From positions 137,733 to 201,732 of the forward strand of contig NZ_AQUR01000102.1 in NCBI RefSeq assembly GCF_000372525.1: a stretch of 64,000 bases of DNA, given 5' to 3'. This document shows positions 35,510-44,433 of the stretch, piece by piece (the first letter of the stretch is position 1; every line of letters starts with the position of its first letter). Source of the stretch: Cupriavidus neocaledonicus (lineage in GTDB: Bacteria > Pseudomonadota > Gammaproteobacteria > Burkholderiales > Burkholderiaceae). The position numbers were made by a program, and so were the translations under genes. The notes under the pieces are model-generated. The model did no database searches. It had not been told where the DNA came from and saw only the letters and a list, made by a program, of their open reading frames with translations.

Positions 35510-36511
35510 TCAGCGTGGCGTGGCCCAGCCCTTGTACTGGCCGACATTGGCCCGCGTGACCAGCGTGGACGGCAGCAGCACGGTCGGGTTGGCCGGGCGC
35601 TGGCCGTTCATCATGCCCACGCCCAGCCGCACCGCGGTGCGCGCAATGGCCCAGGGGTCCTGGCTGGCCGAAGCCTGCACCAGGGTGTCGGCCTTGAGCG
35701 CGGCCTCGATGTCGGGCGCGCCGTCGACCGAGGCAATCACGATGCCGCGGCGGTTGAGCTGGCGCGCGGCGAGGTCAGCGCCCACCGCTTGCGGGTCATT
35801 GATGGTGAAGACCGCATCCACGCTGGGAAAGCGCGTCAGGTATAGCTGCATCACGTTGAGGCCGCCTTCGCGCGAGCCCTTGGCGTCCTGGTCGTCGGAC
35901 AGGATGCGGATCGCGGGGTGGCGCGCCAGCACCGCCTTGCAGCCCTTGACCCGGTCCAGCACCGCGGACACCGGTGGCCCGTTCTGGATGATGACGTTGC
36001 CGCGACCGTTGAGCCGGTCGGCAATAAATCCACAGGCCAGTTCGCCGGCCTGCGTGTTGTCGGTCTGCACGGTGGCGTCGGCCCCGGCCGCGGCCACGTC
36101 GACCGCCACCACCACGATGCCCGCCTTGCGCGCCTTGCGCACTGCCGGCTCGATGGCGCGCGCGTCAGCGGCGTTGATCAGGATCAGGTCGACGCCGGCG
36201 ACGATAAAGCTGTCGATATGGGTGAACTGCTTGTTCAGGTCATAGTCGGCCGACAGCACGGTCACCTTGACGTTCGGGTTCACCTGCCGGGCGGCGGCCT
36301 CGGCGCCGCGGGCCAGCGCGACGAAGTACGGGTTGCCCAGTGAGCCCAGCGTGACGCCGACTTTCTTGAGCGGGCGAGGCGTGGCGGACGCGGGCGCAGC
36401 GGCAGCGGCGGCGGCGGGCGTGCCCGGTGCGGGTCCCTGCGCCATGGCCGGCACCGCGCACAGCGCAGCCAGCGCGCCGGCGGCCAGGGCCCTGAGGATG
36501 AGGTCAGTCAC
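35510..36511 (-). CDS. frcB: Sugar ABC transporter substrate-binding protein (FrcB-like)
   Basis: 333 residues from a GTG at 36511. Signal peptide MTDLILRALAAGALAALCAV ending AMAQ, an Ala/Pro-rich linker to about residue 45, then KKVGVTLGSLGNPYFVALAR, the start of the pentose/hexose (type I, RbsB-like) binding fold. Fructose is suggested by the fructokinase-pgi-zwf genes behind it and by similarity of the whole layout to the frc cluster of C. necator, as I recall it. Confidence 0.85.
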   Translation of the reverse strand: MTDLILRALAAGALAALCAVPAMAQGPAPGTPAAAAAAAPASATPRPLKKVGVTLGSLGNPYFVALARGAEAAARQVNPNVKVTVLSADYDLNKQFTHIDSFIVAGVDLILINAADARAIEPAVRKARKAGIVVVAVDVAAAGADATVQTDNTQAGELACGFIADRLNGRGNVIIQNGPPVSAVLDRVKGCKAVLARHPAIRILSDDQDAKGSREGGLNVMQLYLTRFPSVDAVFTINDPQAVGADLAARQLNRRGIVIASVDGAPDIEAALKADTLVQASASQDPWAIARTAVRLGVGMMNGQRPANPTVLLPSTLVTRANVGQYKGWATPR

Positions 36512-36537
36512 GGTCAGTCTCCGGTTGCGGCAGCAGG

Positions 36538-37551
36538 TCAGGTACGGGCCGAGCCCTTCTGGCGATAGCGATCCAGCGCGACCGCGCCGATGATCACCAG
36601 CCCCTTGATGATGTATTGCCAGATATCCGACACGCCCAGCAGGATCAGCCCGTTCGACAGCACCGCGATGATCAGCGCGCCCACCAGCGTGCCGGCGATC
36701 GATCCGACCCCGCCGACAAAGCTGGTGCCGCCCAGGATCACCGCGGCGATCGCGTCCAGTTCATAGGACTGCCCCAGCTGCAGCCCGTTGGCGGCGTACA
36801 GCCGCGACGCCGACATCACGCCGCCCAGTCCCGACAGCAGGCCAGACACCGCATAGACGAACAGCAGCACCACCCAGACCTTGATGCCCGACAGGCGCGC
36901 CGCCTCGGCATTGCCGCCGACCGCGTAGATCTGCAGTCCCAGCACGGTGCGCCGCAGCACCAGCCATGACAGCGCCACCACCGCACCCGCGATCACCACC
37001 AGCCAGGGCACGCCGAGCAGGTTGCCGTTGCCAATGAAGGCGAACGGGATCTCCGGGTTGTAGACCGTGCTGTCGTTGCCGACCAGCCGCGCCAGCCCGC
37101 GCACCGCGGTCAGGCTGCCCAGCGTCACGATGAACGGCGGCAGCTTCATGAATGCGATCAGCGCGCCGTTGAGCAGGCCGAACAGCAGCCCGCACAGCAG
37201 CGCCGCCGGTACGCTCAGCGCGGCAAGCTGCGGCATCAGCGAAACCAGCATCGCCACCACCGCCGATACCGACAGGATCGATCCCACCGACAGGTCGATG
37301 CCGCCGGTCAGGATGACGAAAGTCATGCCTGCGGCAAGCACCAGGTTGATCGAAGCCTGCTGGGCGATGATCGACAGGTTTTGCAGGCTGGCGAAGTTTT
37401 CGGTCAGCAGCGTGAAGCCCATGCACAGCAGCACCAGCACCGGCAGCATGCCAAGGGCACGCAGGCGTTCCTGCGTGGAGGCGCGTGCGGCGGTGCGCGC
37501 CGGCGGGGCGGCGTGGGCCGTGGGGGAAGTGGGATTGCTGGGATTGGGCAT
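36538..37551 (-). CDS. frcC: Sugar ABC transporter permease (FrcC-like)
   Basis: 337 residues with about ten hydrophobic segments and the RbsC/FrcC signature regions GMTFVILTGGIDLSVGSIL and AVGGNAEAARLSGIKVW, plus LDAIAAVILGGTSFVGGVGS. ATG at 37551 follows CAGGAGAC. A Pro/Thr/Ala-rich N-terminal tail of 25 residues precedes the first membrane segment. Forms the channel for the sugar bound by FrcB, energised by the ATPase at 37631. Confidence 0.9.
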   Translation of the reverse strand: MPNPSNPTSPTAHAAPPARTAARASTQERLRALGMLPVLVLLCMGFTLLTENFASLQNLSIIAQQASINLVLAAGMTFVILTGGIDLSVGSILSVSAVVAMLVSLMPQLAALSVPAALLCGLLFGLLNGALIAFMKLPPFIVTLGSLTAVRGLARLVGNDSTVYNPEIPFAFIGNGNLLGVPWLVVIAGAVVALSWLVLRRTVLGLQIYAVGGNAEAARLSGIKVWVVLLFVYAVSGLLSGLGGVMSASRLYAANGLQLGQSYELDAIAAVILGGTSFVGGVGSIAGTLVGALIIAVLSNGLILLGVSDIWQYIIKGLVIIGAVALDRYRQKGSART

Positions 37552-37630
37552 CAGTGTCTCCTGTTGCGGCGAGGCGGCAGGCCGCCCGCGCTCAACCGTT
37601 CGTGGCCGGCTTGTACGGGGATTCATGAGG

Positions 37631-39235
37631 TCAATGCAGGACCGCAGGGGCGGGTTCGCCGGCACCAGTGGCCAGCGCGATGATCCGCTCCTGCATGGCG
37701 GCGGCATCGGCACAGCCTGGCACTTCGCCAACCAGCAGGCCTGCGCGCATCACCAGCACGCGGTCGCACAGGCCCACCACCTCGGGCAGTTCGCTGGAGA
37801 TCAGCAGCACCGCCACGCCGGAGCGCGCCAGCGCATTGATCAGCCGGTAGATCTCGGCCTTGGCGCCGATATCGACGCCGCGCGTGGGCTCGTCCAGGAT
37901 CAGCACGCGCGGGCGGGTTTCCAGAAGCCGCGACAGCATGACCTTCTGCTGGTTGCCGCCCGACAGCGCACCCACGCTGACCTGCGGGTGCGCGACCCGG
38001 ATGCCGAGCGCGCGGATCGCCGCGGCGGTGCGCTGGCGCGCGCTGGCGCGGTTCAGCCGGCCGCCGCGCAGGGCATCGCGCGCGGCCACGATCAGGTTGA
38101 TGTTCTCGTGCACGCTCTGGTCCAGGAACAGCCCCTGCAGCTTGCGGTCTTCGGTCAGGTAGGCGATGCCGGCATCGATCGCCTGGCGCGGGCTGCTGAC
38201 CGCCAGCGGCGTGCCGGCGACGAACACCGCGCCGTCGGTGCGCGCATCGGCGCCGAACACCAGCCGCGCCAGTTCGGTGCGGCCGGCACCGACCAGTCCG
38301 GCCAGCCCCAGCACCTCGCCGGCGCGCAGGTCGAAGCTGCAGCCGCGCACGCGCCGGCCGTCGGACATATTGCGCACCGACAGCATGATCGCTCCGGGCG
38401 CGGTCTCGCCATGGGTCTTGGTGTAGAAGCCGGACAGGTCGCGCCCGACCATCATCTTGACCAGTGCCGCCTGCGTCAGCTGGTCACGCGTGAGCGTGCC
38501 CACCAGGCGGCCGTCGCGCAGCACGGTGACGCGGTCGGCGAGCTCGTCAATCTCAGCCATGCGGTGGCTGATGTAGATGATGGCCATGCCTTCGGCGCGC
38601 AGCTGGCGGATTAGCGCAAACAGGCGCTCGGTCTCGCGGGTGGACAGCGGCGTGGTGGGCTCGTCCATCACCAGGATGCGGGTCTCGAAGTGCACCGCCC
38701 GGGCAATCTCCACCAGCTGGCGCTGGGCGATCGACAGCGTGTGCACCGGCGCCTGCGCGGTGAAGTCGGCACCGAGCCGGGCCAGCGTGGCCTCGCACGC
38801 GCGCGCCATCGCGGCGCGGTCGACTATGCCGCGGTGGTGCAGGTGGCGGCCCAGGTAGATATTCTCGGCCACGCTCAGGTTCGGCGCGAGGCTCAGTTCC
38901 TGGTAGATCACGGCCACGCCGTGGGCGCGCGCCGCGGCAGGGCCGTCGATGGTCACCGGCTTGCCGGCAATGCGGCATTCGCCGCCAGGGTCGGCGACGT
39001 AGGCCCCCGACAGGATCTTCATCAGCGTGGACTTGCCGGCACCATTCTCGCCCATCAGCGCATGGACCTCGCCGGGGTAGACCGTCAGCGCCATACTGCT
39101 GAGGGCCTTCACGCCGGGGAAGGTCTTGGAGATGTTGTGCAGCTCGAGCAGCGGCGCGGTGCCGCCCTGGCCCGCCTGGCCGCCATGCAGGGGCGCCGGT
39201 GTCGGCGGGGCAGGCGTTGCTTCAGACCATGGCAT
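37631..39235 (-). CDS. frcA: Sugar ABC transporter ATPase, two-domain (FrcA/RbsA-like)
   Basis: 534 residues with two nucleotide-binding halves. First: Walker A MGENGAGKSTLMK, signature-like LSIAQRQLVEIARA, Walker B ILVMDEPTTPLS. Second: degenerate Walker A AGLVGAGRTELAR lacking Lys, as normal for RbsA/MglA types, then LSGGNQQKVMLSRLL and LILDEPTRGVDIG. ATG at 39235 (MPWSEATPAPP) overlaps the ROK gene stop by 14 bases, so the two are coupled. The Pro/Gly linker up to residue 30 is probably disordered. Confidence 0.93.
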   Translation of the reverse strand: MPWSEATPAPPTPAPLHGGQAGQGGTAPLLELHNISKTFPGVKALSSMALTVYPGEVHALMGENGAGKSTLMKILSGAYVADPGGECRIAGKPVTIDGPAAARAHGVAVIYQELSLAPNLSVAENIYLGRHLHHRGIVDRAAMARACEATLARLGADFTAQAPVHTLSIAQRQLVEIARAVHFETRILVMDEPTTPLSTRETERLFALIRQLRAEGMAIIYISHRMAEIDELADRVTVLRDGRLVGTLTRDQLTQAALVKMMVGRDLSGFYTKTHGETAPGAIMLSVRNMSDGRRVRGCSFDLRAGEVLGLAGLVGAGRTELARLVFGADARTDGAVFVAGTPLAVSSPRQAIDAGIAYLTEDRKLQGLFLDQSVHENINLIVAARDALRGGRLNRASARQRTAAAIRALGIRVAHPQVSVGALSGGNQQKVMLSRLLETRPRVLILDEPTRGVDIGAKAEIYRLINALARSGVAVLLISSELPEVVGLCDRVLVMRAGLLVGEVPGCADAAAMQERIIALATGAGEPAPAVLH

Positions 39236-40490
39236 GGCGGGCCTCCGGCACGATGGCCGACGCACCCCGTAGCAGCTCGGCGCGTGGCGAGAAGTTCATG
39301 AACATCGGCAGCGACGCGGCGCCCACCGCACCGGCGTTGGCGCCAAAGCAGCCCCGCACCACGGTGGCGGGCGCGCGCGCCTCGGGCGCGCTTTCGGCGA
39401 GTGTCTGCTGCAGGCGCGCGATCAGCGTGGCGACCAGGCCGCCGTCGATGTCGGCATCGAAGATCACCAGCGGCACGTCGAGCACGGCCAGTGCCGACTG
39501 CAGCGCCGGCGCGAGCGCATCGACGCAGTCCGCCACCCACTCCTCAACCGCCGGGTGGCCCAGCTCGACCTGGCGTTGCAGGTCGGCATGGCCGTCGACC
39601 ATCACGCCATGGTGGCGCAGGTGGCGCGTCAGGGCGTTGAGCGAAGCGCGCGAGATCAGGATATCGCCCCGCCTGCCATGGTTTGTGGCCGGCAGCGCGG
39701 AAGGCAGCGTGCTGCGTGGCACCGGCATCATGGCGATATCCCCGGCATTTCCGGAAACACCGCGCACGCAGTCGCCGTTGAGTACCACGCCACCGCCGAT
39801 GGCGGGGCCCAGGAACACATAGAGGAAATGCTGGGCGTGGTGGCGCCCATAGAACAGCTCCGCCACTGCCGCGGCGGTGCCGTCGTTTTCGCCGAACACC
39901 GGCAAGCCGGTGGCGGCGTTGAGCATCGCCGGGAAGTCGGCCTGGTCCCAGGCGCGGAAGCTCGCCTGGAAGGCTTCGCCCTGTACGTCCAGTTCGCGCA
40001 GCCAGGCGCCAAGGTTATAGGGCTGCGCCACGCCGATGCCCATCAGCCGCTTCTGTTCGTCCGGGGCAAGCTGGGCGCGCAGCGCGGCGATATCCTGCCG
40101 CACCAGTTCGAGCGCCTGGTCGGGGTGGGGCAGGACCAGCTGGTGGGCCCGGCTGGCCAGGATGTGGCCGGCAAAATCCACCATCACTACCTCGATGCTG
40201 GCCCGGTCCAGCCGCACGCCGATGCCGAAGGCACCCTTTGCCTGCAGCCGGATCAGGCTGGCGGGTTGCCCGCGCTGGCCTTCGGTGCGGCGCCCCGCCT
40301 GCTCGACCAGGCCTTCGTCGGACAAGGTCTGGACGATGCTGCCGACTGCGGTATTGGTCAGTTGCGCCATGCGCGCCAGGTCGGCCTTGGAAGCCTCGCC
40401 GGCCCGGCGCAGCGCCAGCAGCAGCGCGCGTTCGTTGTAGAGGCGCAGGCTGGCGGAATTCACGCCACGACCCGCCTTGGATGCGGTCAT
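39222..40490 (-). CDS. ROK-family transcriptional regulator of the sugar operon
   Basis: 422 residues. An N-terminal winged helix (about residues 10-75; LRLYNERALLLALRRAGEAS then MAQLTNTAVGSIVQTLSDEG) is fused to a ROK sugar-kinase fold with GPAIGGGVVLNGDCVRG. The zinc-ligand HCxC motif typical of ROK proteins is not evident here. This is a NagC/Mlc/XylR-type repressor. It is the first gene of the fructose-type operon; a perfect AT-rich dyad sits 55 bases upstream. ATG at 40490 follows GGAGACGAG. Likely it senses the imported sugar or its phosphate and represses its own operon. Confidence 0.9.
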   Translation of the reverse strand: MTASKAGRGVNSASLRLYNERALLLALRRAGEASKADLARMAQLTNTAVGSIVQTLSDEGLVEQAGRRTEGQRGQPASLIRLQAKGAFGIGVRLDRASIEVVMVDFAGHILASRAHQLVLPHPDQALELVRQDIAALRAQLAPDEQKRLMGIGVAQPYNLGAWLRELDVQGEAFQASFRAWDQADFPAMLNAATGLPVFGENDGTAAAVAELFYGRHHAQHFLYVFLGPAIGGGVVLNGDCVRGVSGNAGDIAMMPVPRSTLPSALPATNHGRRGDILISRASLNALTRHLRHHGVMVDGHADLQRQVELGHPAVEEWVADCVDALAPALQSALAVLDVPLVIFDADIDGGLVATLIARLQQTLAESAPEARAPATVVRGCFGANAGAVGAASLPMFMNFSPRAELLRGASAIVPEARHAMV

Positions 40491-40544
40491 CTCGTCTCCG
40501 TGCTGTTTTGGCTGCCCGCCCACGTGGGGACGCGCCGCTATTAA

Positions 40545-40563
40545 TTAATTCATGTTGAATTAA
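40545..40563. promoter_or_regulatory. Perfect inverted repeat, candidate ROK operator
   Basis: TTAATTC-N5-GAATTAA in a markedly AT-rich stretch (40540-40565) upstream of the ROK gene and the whole sugar operon. AT-rich dyads of this kind are the known binding sites of NagC/Mlc-type ROK repressors; the match here is by composition and position. Confidence 0.6.
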
Positions 40564-40758
40564 ATGACAGGCGGAGACAGAACTCACTACGGAGAAACCC
40601 GAATGGCGGTTATTGCACCTCACAGCGGCAAGGGACGCGCCGTTGGGCTCGAGCCATCGGCGAACTGCGGGCCCGCTACGACACTGACCGGTTGTCGGCC
40701 TTGATGGCGAGATCGTAGTAGTGCCGGTTACAGGGCCCGCCGGCTCCAGGCGGATGCC

Positions 40759-41598
40759 TCACTCCGGCAACGCCCCCGCCTGCCGCAACGCCGCGCGCGC
40801 AATCTCCATCCGCGCCCTGGCATGCTCCGGCCGCAGCAGGTCCAAATTGAGCGCGAACAGGTAGTCGTCCTTGCCGCGCTCGACCCAGCCCACCAGCCAG
40901 CCCACCGCCGGCTTGGCCGAGTCGGCCCAGCCGGTCTTGGCGTGCAGGGTGTAAGCGGGGGTGCGCTCCAGCACCGTGATGTCGTCGACGGCGTTGAAGG
41001 TGGCGGGCGAGAACGGCAGCGTCCGCTGCACCAGTCCCTTGAGGAAATCGATCTGCTGGTAGGCGGTGATCTGCAGCTTGCCGTTCAGCCAGAAGCGGTC
41101 CACCGGCCCGGAGCTGTCGGCATTGCCGTAGTGCGACGCGGTCAGGTAGCGCTGGTAGGCGGCGCTGCCGACCCGGCGCGCCAGCGCCTGGTAGGCCGGC
41201 ACGCAGGAGTTGGGCAGGGCCACGCGCAGCGGCACGTCGGCGTTGCAGGCCTCGGGTAGCACGGCCTTGCCGCCAACCAGCCAGACCTTGCCGTCCCAGG
41301 GCAGCTTGTCGTGGTCGACGTCGGCGACCGCGCCGGTCTCGAGGCCGATCAGCGAGTTCATGATCTTGAAGGTCGATGCCGGCGAATACGGCGTGGCGGC
41401 GCGTGACGGGTTGTAGGTCAGCATGCGGTCGCGCCGCAGGTCGTAGATCACCATGGTGCCGGTGGTCTCGGCCTGGCGGAACAGTGGCGCGATGTCGAGC
41501 GGCGCTTCCTTGGGCGCGGCCAGGGCGGGCAGGTGGGCGGCAAGCAGGCCGAGGCCGAAGGCCACCGGTGTCAGCAGGCGGGCAAGACGATTGTTCAT
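40759..41598 (-). CDS. Class D (OXA-type) beta-lactamase
   Basis: 279 residues. Signal peptide MNNRLARLLTPVAFGLGLLA ending ALA-A near residue 28. All class D motifs are present: Ser75-Thr-Phe-Lys78 in SPASTFKIM, Ser131-Cys-Val133, YGN at 157-159, and KTG at 221-223 (HAKTGWAD). Such periplasmic enzymes hydrolyse penicillins through a carbamylated Lys78. The gene is flanked by housekeeping genes with no transposon or integron signs, so it is probably an intrinsic chromosomal oxacillinase like those of Ralstonia. No class D regulator gene is adjacent. Confidence 0.93.
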   Translation of the reverse strand: MNNRLARLLTPVAFGLGLLAAHLPALAAPKEAPLDIAPLFRQAETTGTMVIYDLRRDRMLTYNPSRAATPYSPASTFKIMNSLIGLETGAVADVDHDKLPWDGKVWLVGGKAVLPEACNADVPLRVALPNSCVPAYQALARRVGSAAYQRYLTASHYGNADSSGPVDRFWLNGKLQITAYQQIDFLKGLVQRTLPFSPATFNAVDDITVLERTPAYTLHAKTGWADSAKPAVGWLVGWVERGKDDYLFALNLDLLRPEHARARMEIARAALRQAGALPE

Positions 41599-41726
41599 GG
41601 TTATGCGTGGGAAGTTTGAGGGAATGACAATCCGGGCCCGGACCGTGATGCGCAGCATAGGAGAGGGCTCGCGCAGCGCCAACCGCGTGCGCTGTAACTT
41701 GCGTAACATGGCGGGCATTGCCACGG

Positions 41727-43382
41727 ATGCCTGCTGCCAAATCGATGCCCGCGCCTGCCCTGATCCATGTCGATGTGTCGAGTCCCTACCGGGTCGATGG
41801 CCAGCCCGCGCGCTACCAGTCGGTCTGGCTGCTCGCACGTGCGTGGCATGCGCAGCGCAGCGCAGAGGGAGCAGTCACGGCCGCCGCGGTACGCAGCGCG
41901 TTCCCCACGGCGGCCAACCTGCGCATGCTGGTGTCGCGCGCGTTTGCAGACTTCGCACGCTGGGGCATCGTGGTGGGATGGGGCGCGGACCGCGCCCGCG
42001 ATCCGGCCGCGGCCAACCCGGCGCAGCGCAGCCGCGGGCCGTTCTGGCTGGCGGCGGCCAGCGCGCGCCGGCTGCGCTTCGTTGCCAATGGCCGCACGCT
42101 GGGCCCGGTTGCGCTGGCACGGCATTTCGGTTTCCCTGCCGGCGCGCAACCCGTGCCGGCGGGGCAAGCGGATGGCACCGGCTACGTCATGCGCGACATG
42201 GCTTTCTGGAGCGAGCTGACGCAGGCCATGCGCAGCGCGCAGGACGGCCATGCCGGCGCCCACGGCTTCGCCGTGGCCGAGTCCTTTGGCGCGGCGCGCC
42301 GGCTTGCCGGCGATGGCTTCCAGCGGGCCTTGTCGTTGCTGAAGGAAAGCCAGGCCTGGCGCCGCTGCGGGCGCCTGGACCAAAGCCGCGCGGCGCTGCG
42401 GCGCTTCGACCGGCTGGTGCAGGCGGCCGACGCGGGCGCGGCCACGCCGGCGTTCCAGGCCATGGCGCAGGTGGTGCGCGCCTGGGAGCGCTACACGCGC
42501 GGCGACGGCGAGGGTGCGCGCGCCGGGCTGGATCTCCTGCATGCCGATGCCGAGCTGCGCCTGGTGGTGCGCTACAACCCACGCGTGCGCTTCGAGGTGC
42601 TGAACCTCGAAGCGCTGTTGCACAAGGCCGATGCCATGCGCCCCGCGCATGCGGCCGCGGCCACGGCGGCGCAGCGCGCGCTGGACGCGTTCGCGGGCGC
42701 GCTGCAGGCCGCTTACGAGGCCGATTCGGTCGATGCCGTGCAGCATGCCGCGGCCAATATCGGGCTGAGCCTGTGGCTGTTCTGGCGCCATGGGCTGATC
42801 GATGCCGGGCGCAGCCTGTCGGCCAGCGCCGTGCAGCGGCAGGCGATGCGCTGGCTGGGGCTGTCGGAATGGATCTGCGACCGCTTCGGCGTCGGCGGCG
42901 GCACGGCGTGGAACGCGATCTTCCTGCTGCGCATCGCGCGCGGCAGCTGCGGCCCCGATGCGCCGCCGCTGGACCGCCCGGCCAGCGCCAGCGACAGCAT
43001 GGCCGTGTTCCGCCGCCAGCGCCCGCTTTCGGTGGCCGACGCGGTCGAGGCGCTGCGGCCGTTCCATGCGCCGTTTGCGCCGGCGCGGGGCTTCGTGCGC
43101 TGGTCGGCGGTCGCCGCTTTCGCGCTGGAAGACCACGACGCCGGCCACGTCAGGCTGGCACCGCTGCAGCTGGCCAACCTCCTTCTTGAATCGGCCTGGT
43201 ACCTGACCCATGAGCAGGGCGCCACCTCGGCCGCATGCGCCGCGGTGGAGCGGCTTGCCGGGCAGCTGCCCGCGCTGCGCCCGGCGGAACGGGCCTTTTT
43301 CACGGCCGAGCTGCGCGCGCTGCCGCCGGCGTTGCGCGACGCCGCCGCCGAAGCGGCGCGGCGCCACCGCCAGCGTGCCTGA
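41727..43382 (+). CDS. Unknown protein, 551 residues
   Basis: ATG at 41727 (TTG at 41718 and ATG at 41742 are alternatives; no clear ribosome site decides). No family recognised. The first ~120 residues look like a DNA-binding or winged-helix-like region (QPARYQSVWLLARAWHAQRS, then TAANLRMLVSRAFADFARWG). Residues ~180-340 are helical and repetitive in length, possibly TPR-like (SLLKESQAWRRCGRLDQSRA). The later part is Ala-rich helical. No signal peptide or membrane span. Strongly biased GC3 codon use agrees with a real gene. It is convergent with an AraC gene, nine bases apart. Confidence 0.7.
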   Translation: MPAAKSMPAPALIHVDVSSPYRVDGQPARYQSVWLLARAWHAQRSAEGAVTAAAVRSAFPTAANLRMLVSRAFADFARWGIVVGWGADRARDPAAANPAQRSRGPFWLAAASARRLRFVANGRTLGPVALARHFGFPAGAQPVPAGQADGTGYVMRDMAFWSELTQAMRSAQDGHAGAHGFAVAESFGAARRLAGDGFQRALSLLKESQAWRRCGRLDQSRAALRRFDRLVQAADAGAATPAFQAMAQVVRAWERYTRGDGEGARAGLDLLHADAELRLVVRYNPRVRFEVLNLEALLHKADAMRPAHAAAATAAQRALDAFAGALQAAYEADSVDAVQHAAANIGLSLWLFWRHGLIDAGRSLSASAVQRQAMRWLGLSEWICDRFGVGGGTAWNAIFLLRIARGSCGPDAPPLDRPASASDSMAVFRRQRPLSVADAVEALRPFHAPFAPARGFVRWSAVAAFALEDHDAGHVRLAPLQLANLLLESAWYLTHEQGATSAACAAVERLAGQLPALRPAERAFFTAELRALPPALRDAAAEAARRHRQRA

Positions 43383-43391
43383 CCGCATTCG

Positions 43392-44189
43392 CTAACTGGC
43401 CGCGGGAACGACGCGGTTGGCGCGCGACAACTCGCCCGGCGTCATGTTGTAGAGCCGCCGGAACGCCGCGATAAACGCCGACAGCGACTCATAGCCGCAA
43501 TCCAGTGCCACCTCGGTCACGGCTTCGCCGCGCTCCAGCCGGGGCACCGCGTCGAGCAGCCGCAGCCGCTGGCGCCAGGCGCGGAAGGTCAGTCCGGTTT
43601 CGCGCTGGAACAGCCGCGTCAGGGTCTTGCCCGAGACTGCCAGCCGCGCGCTCCACGCCGCCAGGCTGGTGTCGCGGTCGGCATGGCGCTGCAGGCCATT
43701 GCACACCAGGCGCACGCGCGGGTCGGCCGGCAGCGGCAGCATGAATTCGACTTCGGGCGCGGCGCCAAGCTGGTCGATCAGCACGCGCGCCAGGCGTCCG
43801 TCGGCGCCGCGCTCGTCGTATTCGGCCGGCAGGTGGCTGAAGGCGCGAATCAGTTCGCGCAGCAGCGGGCTGACGGTCAGCACGCGGCAACGGGCCCGCG
43901 CTGCCGCGCACACGCTGTTGTCCAGGTAGAGGCTGCGGATGCGCGTGCCCGTGGCGCAGCGCACGCGGTGCGCCACGCCGGCCGGAATCCATACCGCCCA
44001 TTGCGGTGGCGCGACAAAGCGCCCGCGGTCGGTCCATACCTCCAGCACGCCCTGCAGCGCATAGGCGAACTGGCACCAGGGATGCCGGTGGCGATAGCCC
44101 AGCACGCGGTTGGGCAGGGCTTCGATGTGGCCGTACAGCGGGCGAGGCAGCCGCGCGAGCGCGCGCAGGGCGGGATCATGGGCAGGCAT
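43392..44189 (-). CDS. AraC-family transcriptional regulator
   Basis: 265 residues: an N-terminal cupin (RHRHPWCQFAYALQGVLEVW, PPQWAVWIPAGVAHRVRC) and a C-terminal double HTH (LAVSGKTLTRLFQRETGLTF..RLRLLDAVPRL, then VALDCGYESLSAFIAAFRRL). It is divergent from ggt with a 244-base gap carrying overlapping inverted repeats, so ggt is a likely target, though it may also act elsewhere. Confidence 0.92.
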   Translation of the reverse strand: MPAHDPALRALARLPRPLYGHIEALPNRVLGYRHRHPWCQFAYALQGVLEVWTDRGRFVAPPQWAVWIPAGVAHRVRCATGTRIRSLYLDNSVCAAARARCRVLTVSPLLRELIRAFSHLPAEYDERGADGRLARVLIDQLGAAPEVEFMLPLPADPRVRLVCNGLQRHADRDTSLAAWSARLAVSGKTLTRLFQRETGLTFRAWRQRLRLLDAVPRLERGEAVTEVALDCGYESLSAFIAAFRRLYNMTPGELSRANRVVPAAS

Positions 44190-44301
44190 GCGTGGTCCGG
44201 TTTAGGGGTGGAGGTAGTGGGGGACGAGGGCTGGCGCCACGGGCAGCGCCGCGGCCGATATCCGCTCATGTCCGTTTGCCGACACCGGATGCGACTTTGC
44301 C

Positions 44302-44330
44302 GTTAGCCAGATTGTCTGGCGCAGGCTAAC
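44302..44330. promoter_or_regulatory. Nested inverted repeats between araC-type gene and ggt
   Basis: GTTAGCC (44302-44308) pairs with GGCTAAC (44324-44330), and inside lies GCCAGA-TTG-TCTGGC (44306-44320). A further ATTGTCT (44311) has its complement AGACAAT at 44347. The cluster lies 113 bases upstream of the AraC start and 104 bases upstream of ggt; a probable operator region. Confidence 0.5.
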
Positions 44331-44433
44331 TTGCGCTCGCCCCACAAGACAATCCGGGCAATCCGCTCTACCGCTCGTGCCGGTTGCGTCCGCTCCGGCA
44401 TGCAACTTCGCTGTGTTACCCAGGGAGCCTGCG

